The notes under the pieces are model-generated. The model was not told the DNA's origin. It made no database searches and worked only from the letters and a program-made list of their open reading frames with translations. 64,000 nucleotides of DNA from Isosphaera sp. (GTDB lineage: Bacteria; Planctomycetota; Planctomycetia; Gemmatales; Gemmataceae), in assembly GCA_013822345.1 (NCBI GenBank), contig PNKH01000018.1, forward strand, positions 21,231 to 85,230, written 5' to 3'. Both the position numbers and the translations under genes were made by a program. This document shows, piece after piece, positions 34,927 to 43,433 of this stretch. Numbering within the stretch: position 1 is the stretch's first letter; each line of letters opens with the position of its first letter.

Positions 34927-36375
34927 ATGCCCTTCGCCGACGCCGACGCCCGCTTGTGGACCCACCTCGCCGGGTGGCTCGTCCTGCTCGAGGTCGTGCT
35001 CGTCGTCGGCACCCTGTGCTGGGTGTTCCAGACGAAGCGGGACACCATGTCGGCCATCGCCTGGAGCCTGACCGTCCTGTTCCTCCCGTTCCTCGGGGTG
35101 TTCCTGTTCTTCGTGTTCGGGGTCCAGTCGATCACCCGCCCGGTCACCCGGAAGCGGCGGCGGAACACCGCGTACAAGCGGCACGCCGACGCCCCGGGTG
35201 CCCCCCCGGCCGACATCCCGGCCCGGTGGGACACCCTCGTCCGGCTCGGCCACCACGAGAACGGGTTCCCGGTCACCGGCGGGAACGCCGTCACCCTGTA
35301 CCACGACGGCGCCCCGGCGTTCGAGGCGATGCTGGCGGCGGTCGCGGCCGCCCGGCACCACGTCCACTTCCAGTTCTTCATCTTCCGCAACGACGCCACC
35401 GGCCGGCGGTTCGTCGACGCGCTCTGCGCCGCCGCCAAGCGGGGAGTCGAGGTGCGGTTCCTGTACGACTCGGTCGGGTGCTACAACCTGTCGCGGCGGC
35501 TGCTCCGGCAGCTGCGGGACGCCGGCGGGAGGGCGGCGTCGTTCCTGCCGATCTTCAACCCGCTGTACCGGCTGCGGGTGAACCTGCGGAACCACCGGAA
35601 GATCGTCGTCGCGGACGGGCGGGTGGCGTTCACCGGCGGGCTCAACGTCGGCGACGAGTACCTCGGGCTCGACCCGCGGTTCGGGCGGTGGCGCGACACC
35701 CACCTGCGGGTCGAGGGGCCGGCGGCCGGCGGGCTGCAGCGCGTCTTCCTGGAGGACTGGCACTTCGCCACCGGGGAGGCGGTCCACGGCGCGGCGTACT
35801 TCCCGACGTTCCCCGACCCGCCGGGCACGTCGCTGGTGCAGGTCGTCCACTCCGGCCCGGACTCGGACTACAAGGCGATCCGCGAGACGTACTTCGCCGG
35901 CATCCTGAACGCCCGGAAGCGGGCGTGGGTGGCGACCCCGTACTTCGTCCCGGACGCCGGCCTGCGCGACGCCCTGTGCCTGGCGGCCCGGTCCGGGGTG
36001 GACGTGCGGCTGCTCGGGCTGTTCCGCCCGGACAAGTGGGTGCCGTACCTGGCCGGCCGGTTCTACTGGGCGGACGTGCTCGCCGCCGGGGTGAAGGTGT
36101 ACCAGTACGCCGGCGGGATGATGCACGCGAAGTACGTGCTGGTGGACGGGGAGTGGGCGTCGGTCGGCAGCGCGAACGCCGACAACCGGAGCCTGCACCT
36201 GAACTTCGAGGCGAACTGCCAGTTGTTCGACCCGGTCCTCGTCGCCGAACTGGAGTGCGAGTACCTACGCGACCTGGAACTGTCCGTCCGGATCGACCCG
36301 GAGGTGTACGCCGCCCGCCCGTTGGTGTCGCGGCTGGCGGAGAACGCGGCCCGGTTGTTCTCGCCGATCTTGTGA
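34927..36375 (+). CDS. cls: Cardiolipin synthase (phospholipase D family)
   Basis: A 482-aa membrane enzyme joining two phosphatidylglycerol molecules to make cardiolipin. Two N-terminal membrane segments (about 15-35 and 45-65, VLLEVVLVVGTLCWVFQ and LTVLFLPFLGVFLFFVFGV) precede two PLD domains. The HKD motifs are intact: NHRKIVVADG near residue 221 and MHAKYVLVDG near residue 398. Length matches ClsA-type synthases. The ribosome site is part of the upstream family B repeat. A family A repeat follows the stop. Confidence 0.92.
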   Translation: MPFADADARLWTHLAGWLVLLEVVLVVGTLCWVFQTKRDTMSAIAWSLTVLFLPFLGVFLFFVFGVQSITRPVTRKRRRNTAYKRHADAPGAPPADIPARWDTLVRLGHHENGFPVTGGNAVTLYHDGAPAFEAMLAAVAAARHHVHFQFFIFRNDATGRRFVDALCAAAKRGVEVRFLYDSVGCYNLSRRLLRQLRDAGGRAASFLPIFNPLYRLRVNLRNHRKIVVADGRVAFTGGLNVGDEYLGLDPRFGRWRDTHLRVEGPAAGGLQRVFLEDWHFATGEAVHGAAYFPTFPDPPGTSLVQVVHSGPDSDYKAIRETYFAGILNARKRAWVATPYFVPDAGLRDALCLAARSGVDVRLLGLFRPDKWVPYLAGRFYWADVLAAGVKVYQYAGGMMHAKYVLVDGEWASVGSANADNRSLHLNFEANCQLFDPVLVAELECEYLRDLELSVRIDPEVYAARPLVSRLAENAARLFSPIL

Positions 36376-36390
36376 GGCGACCGGGTCTTC

Positions 36391-36500
36391 CGTAGGGTGC
36401 GGTCGAGGGTCGCGCTTCGCGACCCGACGACGCACCGCCCTCACGTCCGCGCGACGGGTGGTGCGTCGTCGCTCGAAGACTCGCTCGACGGCACCCTACG
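36391..36500. repeat. Family A palindromic repeat between convergent genes
   Basis: Outer arms CGTAGGGTGCGGTCGAG and CTCGACGGCACCCTACG, an inner hairpin GGGTCGCGCTTCGCGACCC and a distal stem with GACGACGCACC and GGTGCGTCGTC. It lies between cls and the convergent FHA-GGDEF gene, and its right tip contains that gene's TAG stop codon (36496-36498). Confidence 0.9.
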
Positions 36501-37386
36501 ACACCACTCTGTTGCGGCCCGCCCGCTTCGCCTCGTACAGGTTCTCGTCGGCCGCCTTGAGGAGGGCGGCGGGGGTCATGGTCAGGTCGCCGGAGGTGGT
36601 GGCGACGCCGACGCTGATGGTCAGGTTCAGCGGGGTCGACTCGAACCGGAACTGGTGGTCGGCGACCGCCTCCCGCATCCGCTCGCCGACCCCGGCCGCC
36701 TCCACCCGCGGGGTCTCGACCAGCACCAGCGCGAACTCCTCCCCGCCGTACCGGGCGAACAGGTCCTCCTTCCGCACCCCGACCTTGACGGTGTCGGCCA
36801 GCTCGCGGAGGACGAAGTCCCCGCACAGGTGGCCGAACGTGTCGTTCACCGCCTTGAACCGGTCGATGTCGATCATGAGGACGGAGAGCGGGCGGTCGTG
36901 CCGCTGGGACCGCACCACCTCCCGGTCCAGGAACTCGGTCAGGTACCGCCGGTTGTGGACCAGGGTCAGGCCGTCCAGGATCGTCAGCCGGTAGATCTCC
37001 TCGTGGTACTCGGCCTCGACGTTCCCGCCGGCCAGGTACCGGTAGATGCAGTTCCCGACGCGCAGGTAGTCGCCGTCCTGCAGCAGCCACGCGGTGTCGA
37101 GCTGGCGGTCGTTGACGAACGTCCCGTTGGTGCTCTGCTGGTCGTGGACGTAGAACCCCTCGGGCGTCGGCTCGATCCGGGCGTGGCGGCGGGAGACGGA
37201 GTGGTCCTGGAGCCGGATGTGGCAGTCCTCGCCGCGGCCGAGGAGGAGCGACCGGTCGGCCAGCGGATACCGGCAGCCCATCGTCGGGCCGGTCGGGTAG
37301 ATGTGGACCAGGCACGCGTCCCGGACGACCGCGGGGAGCGGCCGCTTCGGCGAGGTGATCCAGGTCTCGGCGACTTTCTCGGACAT
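36496..37386 (-). CDS. FHA-domain diguanylate cyclase
   Basis: A 296-aa cytosolic signalling protein. Residues 25-118 form an FHA phosphothreonine-binding domain (LLGRGEDCHIRL, SVSRRHARIEP, STNGTFVND). Residues 135-296 form a GGDEF domain (DGLTLVHNRRYL, DIDRFKAVNDTFGHLCGD, active motif RYGGEEFALVL near residue 215). The signature is GGEEF, which is catalytically competent, so it should make cyclic di-GMP in response to phosphorylated partners. I see no RxxD inhibitory site five residues upstream. ATG 37386 is chosen over an in-frame TTG two codons earlier. The stop codon lies in a repeat. Confidence 0.9.
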   Translation of the reverse strand: MSEKVAETWITSPKRPLPAVVRDACLVHIYPTGPTMGCRYPLADRSLLLGRGEDCHIRLQDHSVSRRHARIEPTPEGFYVHDQQSTNGTFVNDRQLDTAWLLQDGDYLRVGNCIYRYLAGGNVEAEYHEEIYRLTILDGLTLVHNRRYLTEFLDREVVRSQRHDRPLSVLMIDIDRFKAVNDTFGHLCGDFVLRELADTVKVGVRKEDLFARYGGEEFALVLVETPRVEAAGVGERMREAVADHQFRFESTPLNLTISVGVATTSGDLTMTPAALLKAADENLYEAKRAGRNRVVS

Positions 37387-37599
37387 GCCCAATCCGGCCG
37401 GGTGCGAGTGCGGGCCGACTCCGCAGTGTTACCCTACCCCAAAAATCCGGCACCCGGTATCAAGGCAGCGAAAGTCTCACAGGTTTCGCATTAAACCGAC
37501 AACCTGCGACGGACGGTCGAAACGACGGTTCACGCCCGGGCGGTGAATTGCGGACCGGGCATCAACGGTATCGTCTCGGCGGCACGGTTGGTCAAAGTC

Positions 37600-37627
37600 G
37601 GCCGTCGCTGACGCTTCCGGCTCGGAC
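37600..37627. repeat. Single arm of a family C-like repeat
   Basis: GCCGTCGCTGACGCTTCCGG and following bases match one arm of the 5364 and 20694 elements, without a complementary arm nearby. It lies just downstream of the secreted beta-domain gene end and is probably a decayed copy. Confidence 0.6.
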
Positions 37628-37637
37628 AGCCCCGGCG

Positions 37638-39230
37638 CTACGGCCGGGCCGCCCCGACCGGGGTGATGATCCCGTTGATCTTCGCCCGCGGCTTCACCAG
37701 GTCGACCAGGATCGGGTCGCGGGTCACCACCTGCTGCTCGTTCCCGGCGGCGTCCCGGGCGGTCACCCGGAGGTAGACGCGCGGCGGCAGCCCGGCCGGC
37801 ACCCGCCACGCGAATTGGCCGGTGTTCGGCAGCCGGCGGGCGACCGGCGGCGCCCCGGCCCCGGCCTGCACCACGTCCCCGCCGACCGCCGCCGGCTGCC
37901 ACGGGCCGGTCGGCCGGTCGGCCCACTCGACGGTGATCGGGTCGTCCCCGAAGTTCTTGTCGGTCGCCCGCCACTGGATCACGAGGGTGTCCGGGCTGGT
38001 CGGGTCGCCGGTCGGGGGGAACAGGTCGAGGGTCGGCCGGGTCACGTCGACCACCACCCGGAAGTCGGGGGCGTCGCCGCCGGCCGGCTCCCGGTCGCTC
38101 AGCCCGGCCCCGCTCACCGGCACCACCCGGAACCCGTACGGCCCCTCCGGCTGGGGGTTGCCGGGGACGTTCAGGTTCACCCGCACGGTCGCCGCCTTGC
38201 CGTCGTGCTGGCTCCACTTCAGCCACGTCCGGCCGTCGTCCCGGGTGACCCACAGGTCGAGCCGGCCGAACCCGGACGTGCCGCGGGCCTCCACGTCGTA
38301 CCCCATCTCGAACGCCAGGAAGTTGACCACCTGGGCCCGAGGCGCGTCCGGCGCCGCCGCGGCCGGTCCGGCCGTCGGGCTCCCGGTCCAGACCGGGACC
38401 GGCTGCCCGGCTCCGCCGGCGGCCGGCGGGCGCGGCTCGACCGTGGCGAGCGGCGGTGTGGCGGCGGGGGCCGGGGGCGGCGCGGCCGGGGGAGCGGTCG
38501 GCGGCGCGACCGGACCGAAGTCCGGGGCCGGCACCGGCGACCCGGTCCCGGCCGTCGTAGCCGGCGGTGGCGGCGGGGCGGGGGGCGCGGCCGGGGACAT
38601 GCTGGTCGAGGCCTGGCCGGCGGCGGGGATCTCCCGCGGCGGCGTCTCCGTCTTGTTCCCGGCCACGTCGTAGGCGGTCACCCGGACGACCACCGCCCCG
38701 GGGGTGCCGGGGGCGAACCGGACCCCGTTCCGCGACCCGGCCGGGAGCGTCACCTGCTGCCACACCCCGTCCCCGGCGGCCGGGCGGAAGTGGACCTCGG
38801 TCTTGGCGTCGTCCGGGTTCTTGTCCTCGACCGCCCACTCGACCACCACCTCGTCCCCGGCCCGGCGGGCGGCGGTGAACTGGACCCGCGGCTGGACGGT
38901 GTCGAGGAGCACCTTCATGTCCGGCGGGGTGGTGGTCAGGTTGGCCGGGAGGCGCCGCCCCTGGAGGTCGACCTCGACCATCGTGAACCAGTACAGCCCG
39001 TCGTCCTTGGCGTGGTAGGTGAAGGAGGTCTGGGTGGGCGGGGCGGACAGCTCCGGGGCCCACGTCGCCCCCTGGTCCCGGGACGCCCACAGCTCCACCT
39101 GGCGGATCGTCTTCGGGTCCTTGTCGTACCCGATCGGGAACTTGATCGCCCGGTCCTTGAACGGGTAGAAGTTCGGGGCCGCGGGCTGGCCGAGGGCGAG
39201 GCCGGCGAGGGCGACGGCGGCGAGGTTCAT
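37638..39230 (-). CDS. Secreted protein with fibronectin/Ig-like domains
   Basis: A 530-aa protein with signal NLAAVALAGLALGQPA. At least three beta-sandwich domains are visible: one near residues 25-110 (VELWASRDQGATWAPEL), one near 110-195, and a C-terminal pair (LDLWVTRDDGRTWLKWSQHD and YLRVTARDAAGNEQQVVTRD). A Pro/Ala-rich linker (about 205-295) separates the halves. The recurring sequence with GxTW and DxAGN resembles Ig-like or Fn3 modules in planctomycete extracellular proteins. Binding partner unknown. Confidence 0.7.
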   Translation of the reverse strand: MNLAAVALAGLALGQPAAPNFYPFKDRAIKFPIGYDKDPKTIRQVELWASRDQGATWAPELSAPPTQTSFTYHAKDDGLYWFTMVEVDLQGRRLPANLTTTPPDMKVLLDTVQPRVQFTAARRAGDEVVVEWAVEDKNPDDAKTEVHFRPAAGDGVWQQVTLPAGSRNGVRFAPGTPGAVVVRVTAYDVAGNKTETPPREIPAAGQASTSMSPAAPPAPPPPPATTAGTGSPVPAPDFGPVAPPTAPPAAPPPAPAATPPLATVEPRPPAAGGAGQPVPVWTGSPTAGPAAAAPDAPRAQVVNFLAFEMGYDVEARGTSGFGRLDLWVTRDDGRTWLKWSQHDGKAATVRVNLNVPGNPQPEGPYGFRVVPVSGAGLSDREPAGGDAPDFRVVVDVTRPTLDLFPPTGDPTSPDTLVIQWRATDKNFGDDPITVEWADRPTGPWQPAAVGGDVVQAGAGAPPVARRLPNTGQFAWRVPAGLPPRVYLRVTARDAAGNEQQVVTRDPILVDLVKPRAKINGIITPVGAARP

Positions 39231-39317
39231 ACCCGGTCTCCGAGGGGCGCGGCCTGTAACGGGTGTATCGGCCGCCGCGGCGGGTAAGATTCAGTCGGCC
39301 GGGTAAAATCGCTCAAG

Positions 39318-39347
39318 TCCGGGCGAGCCGGGAGCGTCAGCGACCGG
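39318..39347. repeat. Single arm of a family C repeat upstream of larB
   Basis: TCCGGGCGAGCCGGGAGCGT and the bases after it match one arm of the family C elements at 51578 and 54811, with no partner arm. It ends just before the larB ribosome site (GGAGGAGGGG). Confidence 0.6.
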
Positions 39348-39358
39348 AGGAGGGGCGG

Positions 39359-40126
39359 ATGACGGCGGACGAGGTGCGGGCGCTGCTCGAGCGGGTGCGC
39401 GGCGGGGCGGTCACGGTCGACGCGGCGGCGGCGGCCCTCGGCGGGGTCGCGGACCTCGGGTTCGCCACCCTCGACCTCGACCGCAAGGCCCGGTGCGGGT
39501 TCCCGGAGGTGGTGCTCGCCGAGGGGAAGACGGCGGAGTGGGTCGAGGGGGCGGTGCGGCGGCTCGCGGCGGCCGGGCAGGACTGCTTCGCCACCCGGGT
39601 GAGCCCGGCCCAGGCTGAGCACCTGGCGAAGCACTTCCCCGCGGCCGAGCAGGACCGACTGGCCCGGACGTTCTGGCTCCCGACGCCCGGCGACCGGCCG
39701 GCGCCGGCGGGGCGGGTGTGTGTCGTGACCGCCGGGACCGGTGACCTCCCGGTCGCGCAGGAGGCGGTGGTGACGGCCCGGGTAATGGGGGCGAGCGCCG
39801 ACCTGGTCGCCGACGTGGGGGTGGCCGGGATTCACCGCGTCCTGCGGCGGCGGGACGAGCTGGCGGCGGCGGACGTGGTCATCGTGGTCGCCGGGATGGA
39901 CGGGGCGCTGCCGAGCGTGGTCGGCGGGCTGGTCGACGGGCCGGTGATCGCCGTCCCGACGAGCATCGGGTACGGGGCGGCGTTCGGCGGGGTGGCGGCC
40001 CTGTTGACGATGCTCAACAGCTGCTCGGCCGGGGTGACGGTGGTGAACATCGACGCCGGGTTCAAGGCCGGGTACGCGGCGGCCCTGATCGTCCGGCGGC
40101 TGGGACGGGCGAAGGCCCGGGGCTGA
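39359..40126 (+). CDS. larB: Nickel-pincer cofactor biosynthesis protein LarB
   Basis: A 255-aa protein that carboxylates and hydrolyses nicotinate adenine dinucleotide in building the nickel-pincer nucleotide of lactate racemase-type enzymes. The PurE-like C-terminal half shows VVTAGTGDLPVAQEA near residue 123, VVIVVAGMDGALPSVVGGLV near residue 178 and SIGYGAAFGGVAALL near residue 207, all LarB features. The N-terminal part has TLDLDRKARCGFPEVV. ATG 39359 has GGAGGAGGGG upstream. LarC, LarE and a LarA racemase are not in the window. Confidence 0.93.
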   Translation: MTADEVRALLERVRGGAVTVDAAAAALGGVADLGFATLDLDRKARCGFPEVVLAEGKTAEWVEGAVRRLAAAGQDCFATRVSPAQAEHLAKHFPAAEQDRLARTFWLPTPGDRPAPAGRVCVVTAGTGDLPVAQEAVVTARVMGASADLVADVGVAGIHRVLRRRDELAAADVVIVVAGMDGALPSVVGGLVDGPVIAVPTSIGYGAAFGGVAALLTMLNSCSAGVTVVNIDAGFKAGYAAALIVRRLGRAKARG

Positions 40127-40141
40127 CCCCGGGCCTCGTCG

Positions 40142-40744
40142 TCAACCGCCGGGACCGCCGAACAACCCGGGGCTGACACTCATCCCCGGCTTCGGCGGGG
40201 CGACCGGCATGGCCGGGGCGTCTGGCCGGGCCGGTGGGACGAAGCCGGGGTCGGTAAGCGGCGGCGGGGTGAACGTGTGCCCGGTCCCGCCGGCCGTCGT
40301 GTGGGGCGCCGCGTGTGGCCCGGACATGTTCGGCGGCGTCATCGGCCCGTACCCGCCGGTCAGGGCGCTGCTCTGGCCGCCCGGCCTGACATCCGGGATG
40401 AGCGTGCCGCCGGCCCCGGTCGCCGGCCCCGGCTGGTTGACCCGCCCGGCCGGCTGGCCGAACCCGCCCGACGGCTGGACGCCGGTGATGAACCCGCCCG
40501 GCTGACTCGGCCCGCCGATCCCCGAGCCGGACGGGGCCCGGTTGATCTGCCCCACGCCCTGCGACCCGGGGAGGGTCGGGGTGCCGGGGAGGCCCGGCCC
40601 GACCTGCTTCCCGGTCTGCGGCCCGCCGAGCTTCGGCGGGGCGTCCTTGTCGACGGTGTTGCACCCGACCGCCCCGGCGCACAGCACCGCCCCCAGCCCG
40701 GCGCACGCGGCCCGCACCCACCCCCGTCGCGGTCCCTGCGACAT
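40142..40744 (-). CDS. Gly/Pro-rich putative lipoprotein
   Basis: A 200-aa protein with a signal and lipobox (GLGAVLCAGAVGC). The mature part is a low-complexity Gly/Pro/Gln sequence without recognisable domains, for example GPGLPGTPTLPGSQG. It lies after a second small lipoprotein on the same strand. It is probably an envelope-associated, disordered protein; the function is unknown. Confidence 0.6.
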   Translation of the reverse strand: MSQGPRRGWVRAACAGLGAVLCAGAVGCNTVDKDAPPKLGGPQTGKQVGPGLPGTPTLPGSQGVGQINRAPSGSGIGGPSQPGGFITGVQPSGGFGQPAGRVNQPGPATGAGGTLIPDVRPGGQSSALTGGYGPMTPPNMSGPHAAPHTTAGGTGHTFTPPPLTDPGFVPPARPDAPAMPVAPPKPGMSVSPGLFGGPGG

Positions 40745-40857
40745 GGCCTTTCCTCCCCCGTGTCCCCGCGGCAGCCGACCGGCGTCCGTGCCGGCCGGGT
40801 CTTTGTCGCTCCGGTCCCGGGGGCCATAACCCGCCCGCGGGGCGGAATCAACCCGGG

Positions 40858-41163
40858 TCAGCGGCCGCCCATCCCCGGGCCGCCCGCGCCGCCCGGCCCC
40901 GCCGGGACCGGCGGGGCCGGGGCGACCGGGGCCGGGACGATCCCGCCGACCCCGCCGGCCCGGACCGCCGCCCCCTCGGGGTCCTCGAGGCTGGCCAGCT
41001 CCCGCGGCAGCGGGAAGTCGGGGTCGGGGGAGAAGTACTGCGGGTAGTGCCGGTCGAGGTACCGGCCGCTCGGCAGGGTGAGGCCGCCGAACCAGGTCTG
41101 GCACCCGGCCAGCCCGCAGGCGGCGAGGGCCGCCCCCGCCAGGAAGATCCGCTTCGTCCGCAT
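40858..41163 (-). CDS. Small putative lipoprotein
   Basis: A 101-aa protein with signal and lipobox (RTKRIFLAGAALAACGLAGC) followed by QTWFGGLTLPSGRYLDRHYP, a motif seen in several planctomycete lipoproteins, then a Pro/Gly-rich tail. It is followed by the Gly/Pro-rich lipoprotein at 40142 in the same direction, suggesting a two-gene unit. ATG 41163 opens the signal; the longer upstream frame overlaps a repeat and lacks such a start. Confidence 0.65.
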   Translation of the reverse strand: MRTKRIFLAGAALAACGLAGCQTWFGGLTLPSGRYLDRHYPQYFSPDPDFPLPRELASLEDPEGAAVRAGGVGGIVPAPVAPAPPVPAGPGGAGGPGMGGR

Positions 41164-41278
41164 GTCGGGCCTCCGCGCCGGGTCGTGCCCCCGCGACGGC
41201 GGGCGGACGACGGTGCCGGACGTATCGGCCGGGCCGGGCGTGCGGCTTGAAGGGAATCCGCGGGTCGGGCGCGTCCCA

Positions 41279-41334
41279 GTTTCGCCGCTCGCGGCGTTGC
41301 CCGTGTCGGCCGGCAACGCCGCAAGCGGCGAAAC
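41279..41334. repeat. Family D inverted repeat
   Basis: Arms GTTTCGCCGCTCGCGGCGTT (from 41279) and the complement ending 41334; the element at 48943 has the same core CGCCGC-GCGGCGTTGC. It lies between divergently placed small genes. Confidence 0.85.
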
Positions 41335-41421
41335 TCTCACCCCCGCCTCAGACCCGCCTCAGCGGCCCCTCACCGGCGGCCGGGTAGGGTGGTGTCCGTC
41401 CCACCGCCCGGAGGCCCGCCG

Positions 41422-41622
41422 ATGCTCCCGCTCCTCGCCACCGTCTGCCCGCCGCTCGCCGTCCTGGCCGCCGAGTCGCCGACCCGGGCGGCCGGGAACC
41501 TCGCCCTCACCCTGCTGCTGTTCGTCCCGGGCGTCGTCCACGCCCACGCCGTCGTCCGCCGCCGCAGCTTCCGCCGGCGGTACGAGGCGGTGCTGCGGGC
41601 GCTCGACGCCCGGGCGGACTGA
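41422..41622 (+). CDS. Pmp3/YqaE-type small membrane protein
   Basis: A 66-aa protein with two hydrophobic helices. LATVCPPLAVLAA near residue 4 and NLALTLLLFVPGVVHAHAV near residue 27 match the Pmp3 pattern (CPPLAV, and the PGviHA signature). Members are tiny plasma membrane proteins linked to stress and ion balance. The basic tail (VRRRSFRRRYEA) is longer than usual. ATG 41422 has GGAGG upstream. It is followed by the DUF2171 gene. Confidence 0.8.
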   Translation: MLPLLATVCPPLAVLAAESPTRAAGNLALTLLLFVPGVVHAHAVVRRRSFRRRYEAVLRALDARAD

Positions 41623-41689
41623 CCCCGCCCGGGCACATGAGTTGCAACCCTCCGGGTGGCGGTCGCCCGCCACTTCAACGGAGGCTGAG

Positions 41690-41935
41690 ATGCACACGTC
41701 GAACATCCGCGAGCACATGGAGGTGTACGGGTCGGACGGGAGCAAGGTGGGGACCGTGGACACGGTCGAGGGGGACGCCATCAAGCTGACCCGGAACGAC
41801 CCGGAGGCGAACGGCCAGCACCACTGGGTGCCGATGGACTGGGTCGCGAACGTCGACGACGCCGTCCGGCTCAACAAGAACAGCGAGATGGCCCGCCGCG
41901 AGTGGCGGTCGGCCCCGACCGGCACCACCGCCTGA
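41690..41935 (+). CDS. DUF2171-domain protein
   Basis: An 81-aa soluble protein with the DUF2171/PRC-barrel-like pattern: REHMEVYGSDGSKVGTVDTV, then GDAIKLTRND and HHWVPMDWVANVDD. Related proteins are small stress-associated proteins of unknown mechanism. ATG 41690 is preceded by CGGAGG. It is close behind the Pmp3 gene and could be cotranscribed with it. Confidence 0.8.
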   Translation: MHTSNIREHMEVYGSDGSKVGTVDTVEGDAIKLTRNDPEANGQHHWVPMDWVANVDDAVRLNKNSEMARREWRSAPTGTTA

Positions 41936-41974
41936 CGCCGAGCGCCGCCGGGCGGTCGCCGTGGAGCGGTGAGG

Positions 41975-42086
41975 GAGCGCGGCCGGGACGGCCGCTCCTG
42001 CTTCGGCGCGGGCACGTCGCCCGTCGGTCGGATACCATAACCCTCCGATACGCCCCGGCAGCGGCCGGGACGGCCGCGCTCCAGGA
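41975..42086. repeat. Family B palindromic repeat; supplies the PQQ-propeller gene's ribosome site
   Basis: Arms AGCGCGGCCGGGACGGCCGC (left) and AGCGGCCGGGACGGCCGCGC (right); the left arm also shows an inverted orientation of the core. The right end CTCCAGGAG gives AGGAG eight bases before the ATG at 42096. Confidence 0.85.
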
Positions 42087-42095
42087 GACACCCCG

Positions 42096-43433
42096 ATGAC
42101 CCGCGCCCCGTTCGGCCTGGCCCTCCTCCTCGCCTGCGGCGCCGCCACGGCCGCCGACCTCGACGCCGACACGCTGGCCAACTGGCACCACTGGCGCGGC
42201 CCGCTCGCCGACGGCTCCGCCCCGAAAGCCGACCCGCCGGTGAAATGGGACGCGACCACCAACGTCCGGTGGAAGGCGGCCATCCCGGGGAAGGGGAGCT
42301 CCACCCCGGTCGTCTGGGGCGACCGGGTGTTCGTCCTCACCGCCGTGAAGACCGACCGGCGGGCGAAGCCGGACGAGCTGCCGAAGCCGGACCCGCGGTT
42401 CCCGACCAAGACCGAGCCGCCGGCCCACTTCTACCGGTTCGTCGTCCTGTGCCTGGACCGGAACACCGGCAAGACGGTGTGGGAGAGGGTGGCGGCCGAG
42501 CGGGTGCCGCACGAGGGGGCGCACGAGACCCACTCGTACGCGGCCGGGTCGCCGACCACCGACGGCAAGTTCCTGTACGCCTCGTTCGGGTCGTTCGGCA
42601 CCTACTGCTACGACCTGGACGGGAACCCGAAGTGGGCGCGCGACCTCGGCCCGCTCCACACCCGGCTCGGGTGGGGCGAGGCGGTCACCCCGGTGGTCCA
42701 CGGCACCTCCCTCTTGGTCAACTACGACCAGGAGGCGGACGCCGCCCTGTACTGCCTCGACGCCGCCACCGGGAAGACCCGGTGGGTGGCGAGGCGGGAC
42801 GAGAAGACCACCTGGAGCACCCCACTGGTCGTCGAACACGGCGGCAAGACGCAGGTGGTGGCCAACGGCACCACCCGTGTCCGCAGCTACGACCTGGAGA
42901 CCGGGGCGCTGGTGTGGGAGTGCGGCGGGATGACGGTCAACCCGATCCCGTCGCCGTTGAAGGTGGGGGACGCGGTGGTGTGCGTCAGCGGGTACAAGGG
43001 GGCGGCCGCGGTGTCGGTGCCGCTGGCGTCGACGGGCGACCTGGGGCTGAAGGGGAAGGTGAACTGGCGGGCGGCCAGCGGCACCCCGTACGTCCCGTCC
43101 CCGGCCCTGGTCGGGGACCGGCTGTACTTCACCGAGCGGAACGAGAACCTCCTGACCGTCCTGAACGCGAAGACCGGCAAGGCGGTGGTCGACCGGGAGC
43201 GGCTGCCGGGGGTGAAGAGCTTCTACGGGTCGCCGGCGGCGGCCGCCGGCCGGGTGTACCTGACCGACCGGACCGGGACGACGGTGGTGCTGAAGGCCGG
43301 GGACGCGGTCGAGGTGCTGGCGACGAACCGGCTGGGCGAGCCGGTCGACGCGTCGCCGGTGCCGGTCGGCCGGCAGTTGTTCCTGCGCGGCGAGAAGCAC
43401 CTGTACTGTATCGAGGAGCCGACGGGGCGCTAA
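42096..43433 (+). CDS. PQQ-binding-like beta-propeller secreted protein
   Basis: A 445-aa protein with signal TRAPFGLALLLACGAATA. It contains successive blades with the PQQ-like pattern: SSTPVVWGDRVFVLTAVK near residue 68, CLDRNTGKTVWERV near residue 123, YCLDAATGKTRWVA near residue 219, YDLETGALVWECGG near residue 268 and LTVLNAKTGKAVV near residue 352. Such planctomycete proteins are probably quinoprotein-like or scaffold propellers; the residues for true PQQ catalysis are not demonstrable here. The ribosome site derives from a family B repeat. Confidence 0.85.
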   Translation: MTRAPFGLALLLACGAATAADLDADTLANWHHWRGPLADGSAPKADPPVKWDATTNVRWKAAIPGKGSSTPVVWGDRVFVLTAVKTDRRAKPDELPKPDPRFPTKTEPPAHFYRFVVLCLDRNTGKTVWERVAAERVPHEGAHETHSYAAGSPTTDGKFLYASFGSFGTYCYDLDGNPKWARDLGPLHTRLGWGEAVTPVVHGTSLLVNYDQEADAALYCLDAATGKTRWVARRDEKTTWSTPLVVEHGGKTQVVANGTTRVRSYDLETGALVWECGGMTVNPIPSPLKVGDAVVCVSGYKGAAAVSVPLASTGDLGLKGKVNWRAASGTPYVPSPALVGDRLYFTERNENLLTVLNAKTGKAVVDRERLPGVKSFYGSPAAAAGRVYLTDRTGTTVVLKAGDAVEVLATNRLGEPVDASPVPVGRQLFLRGEKHLYCIEEPTGR

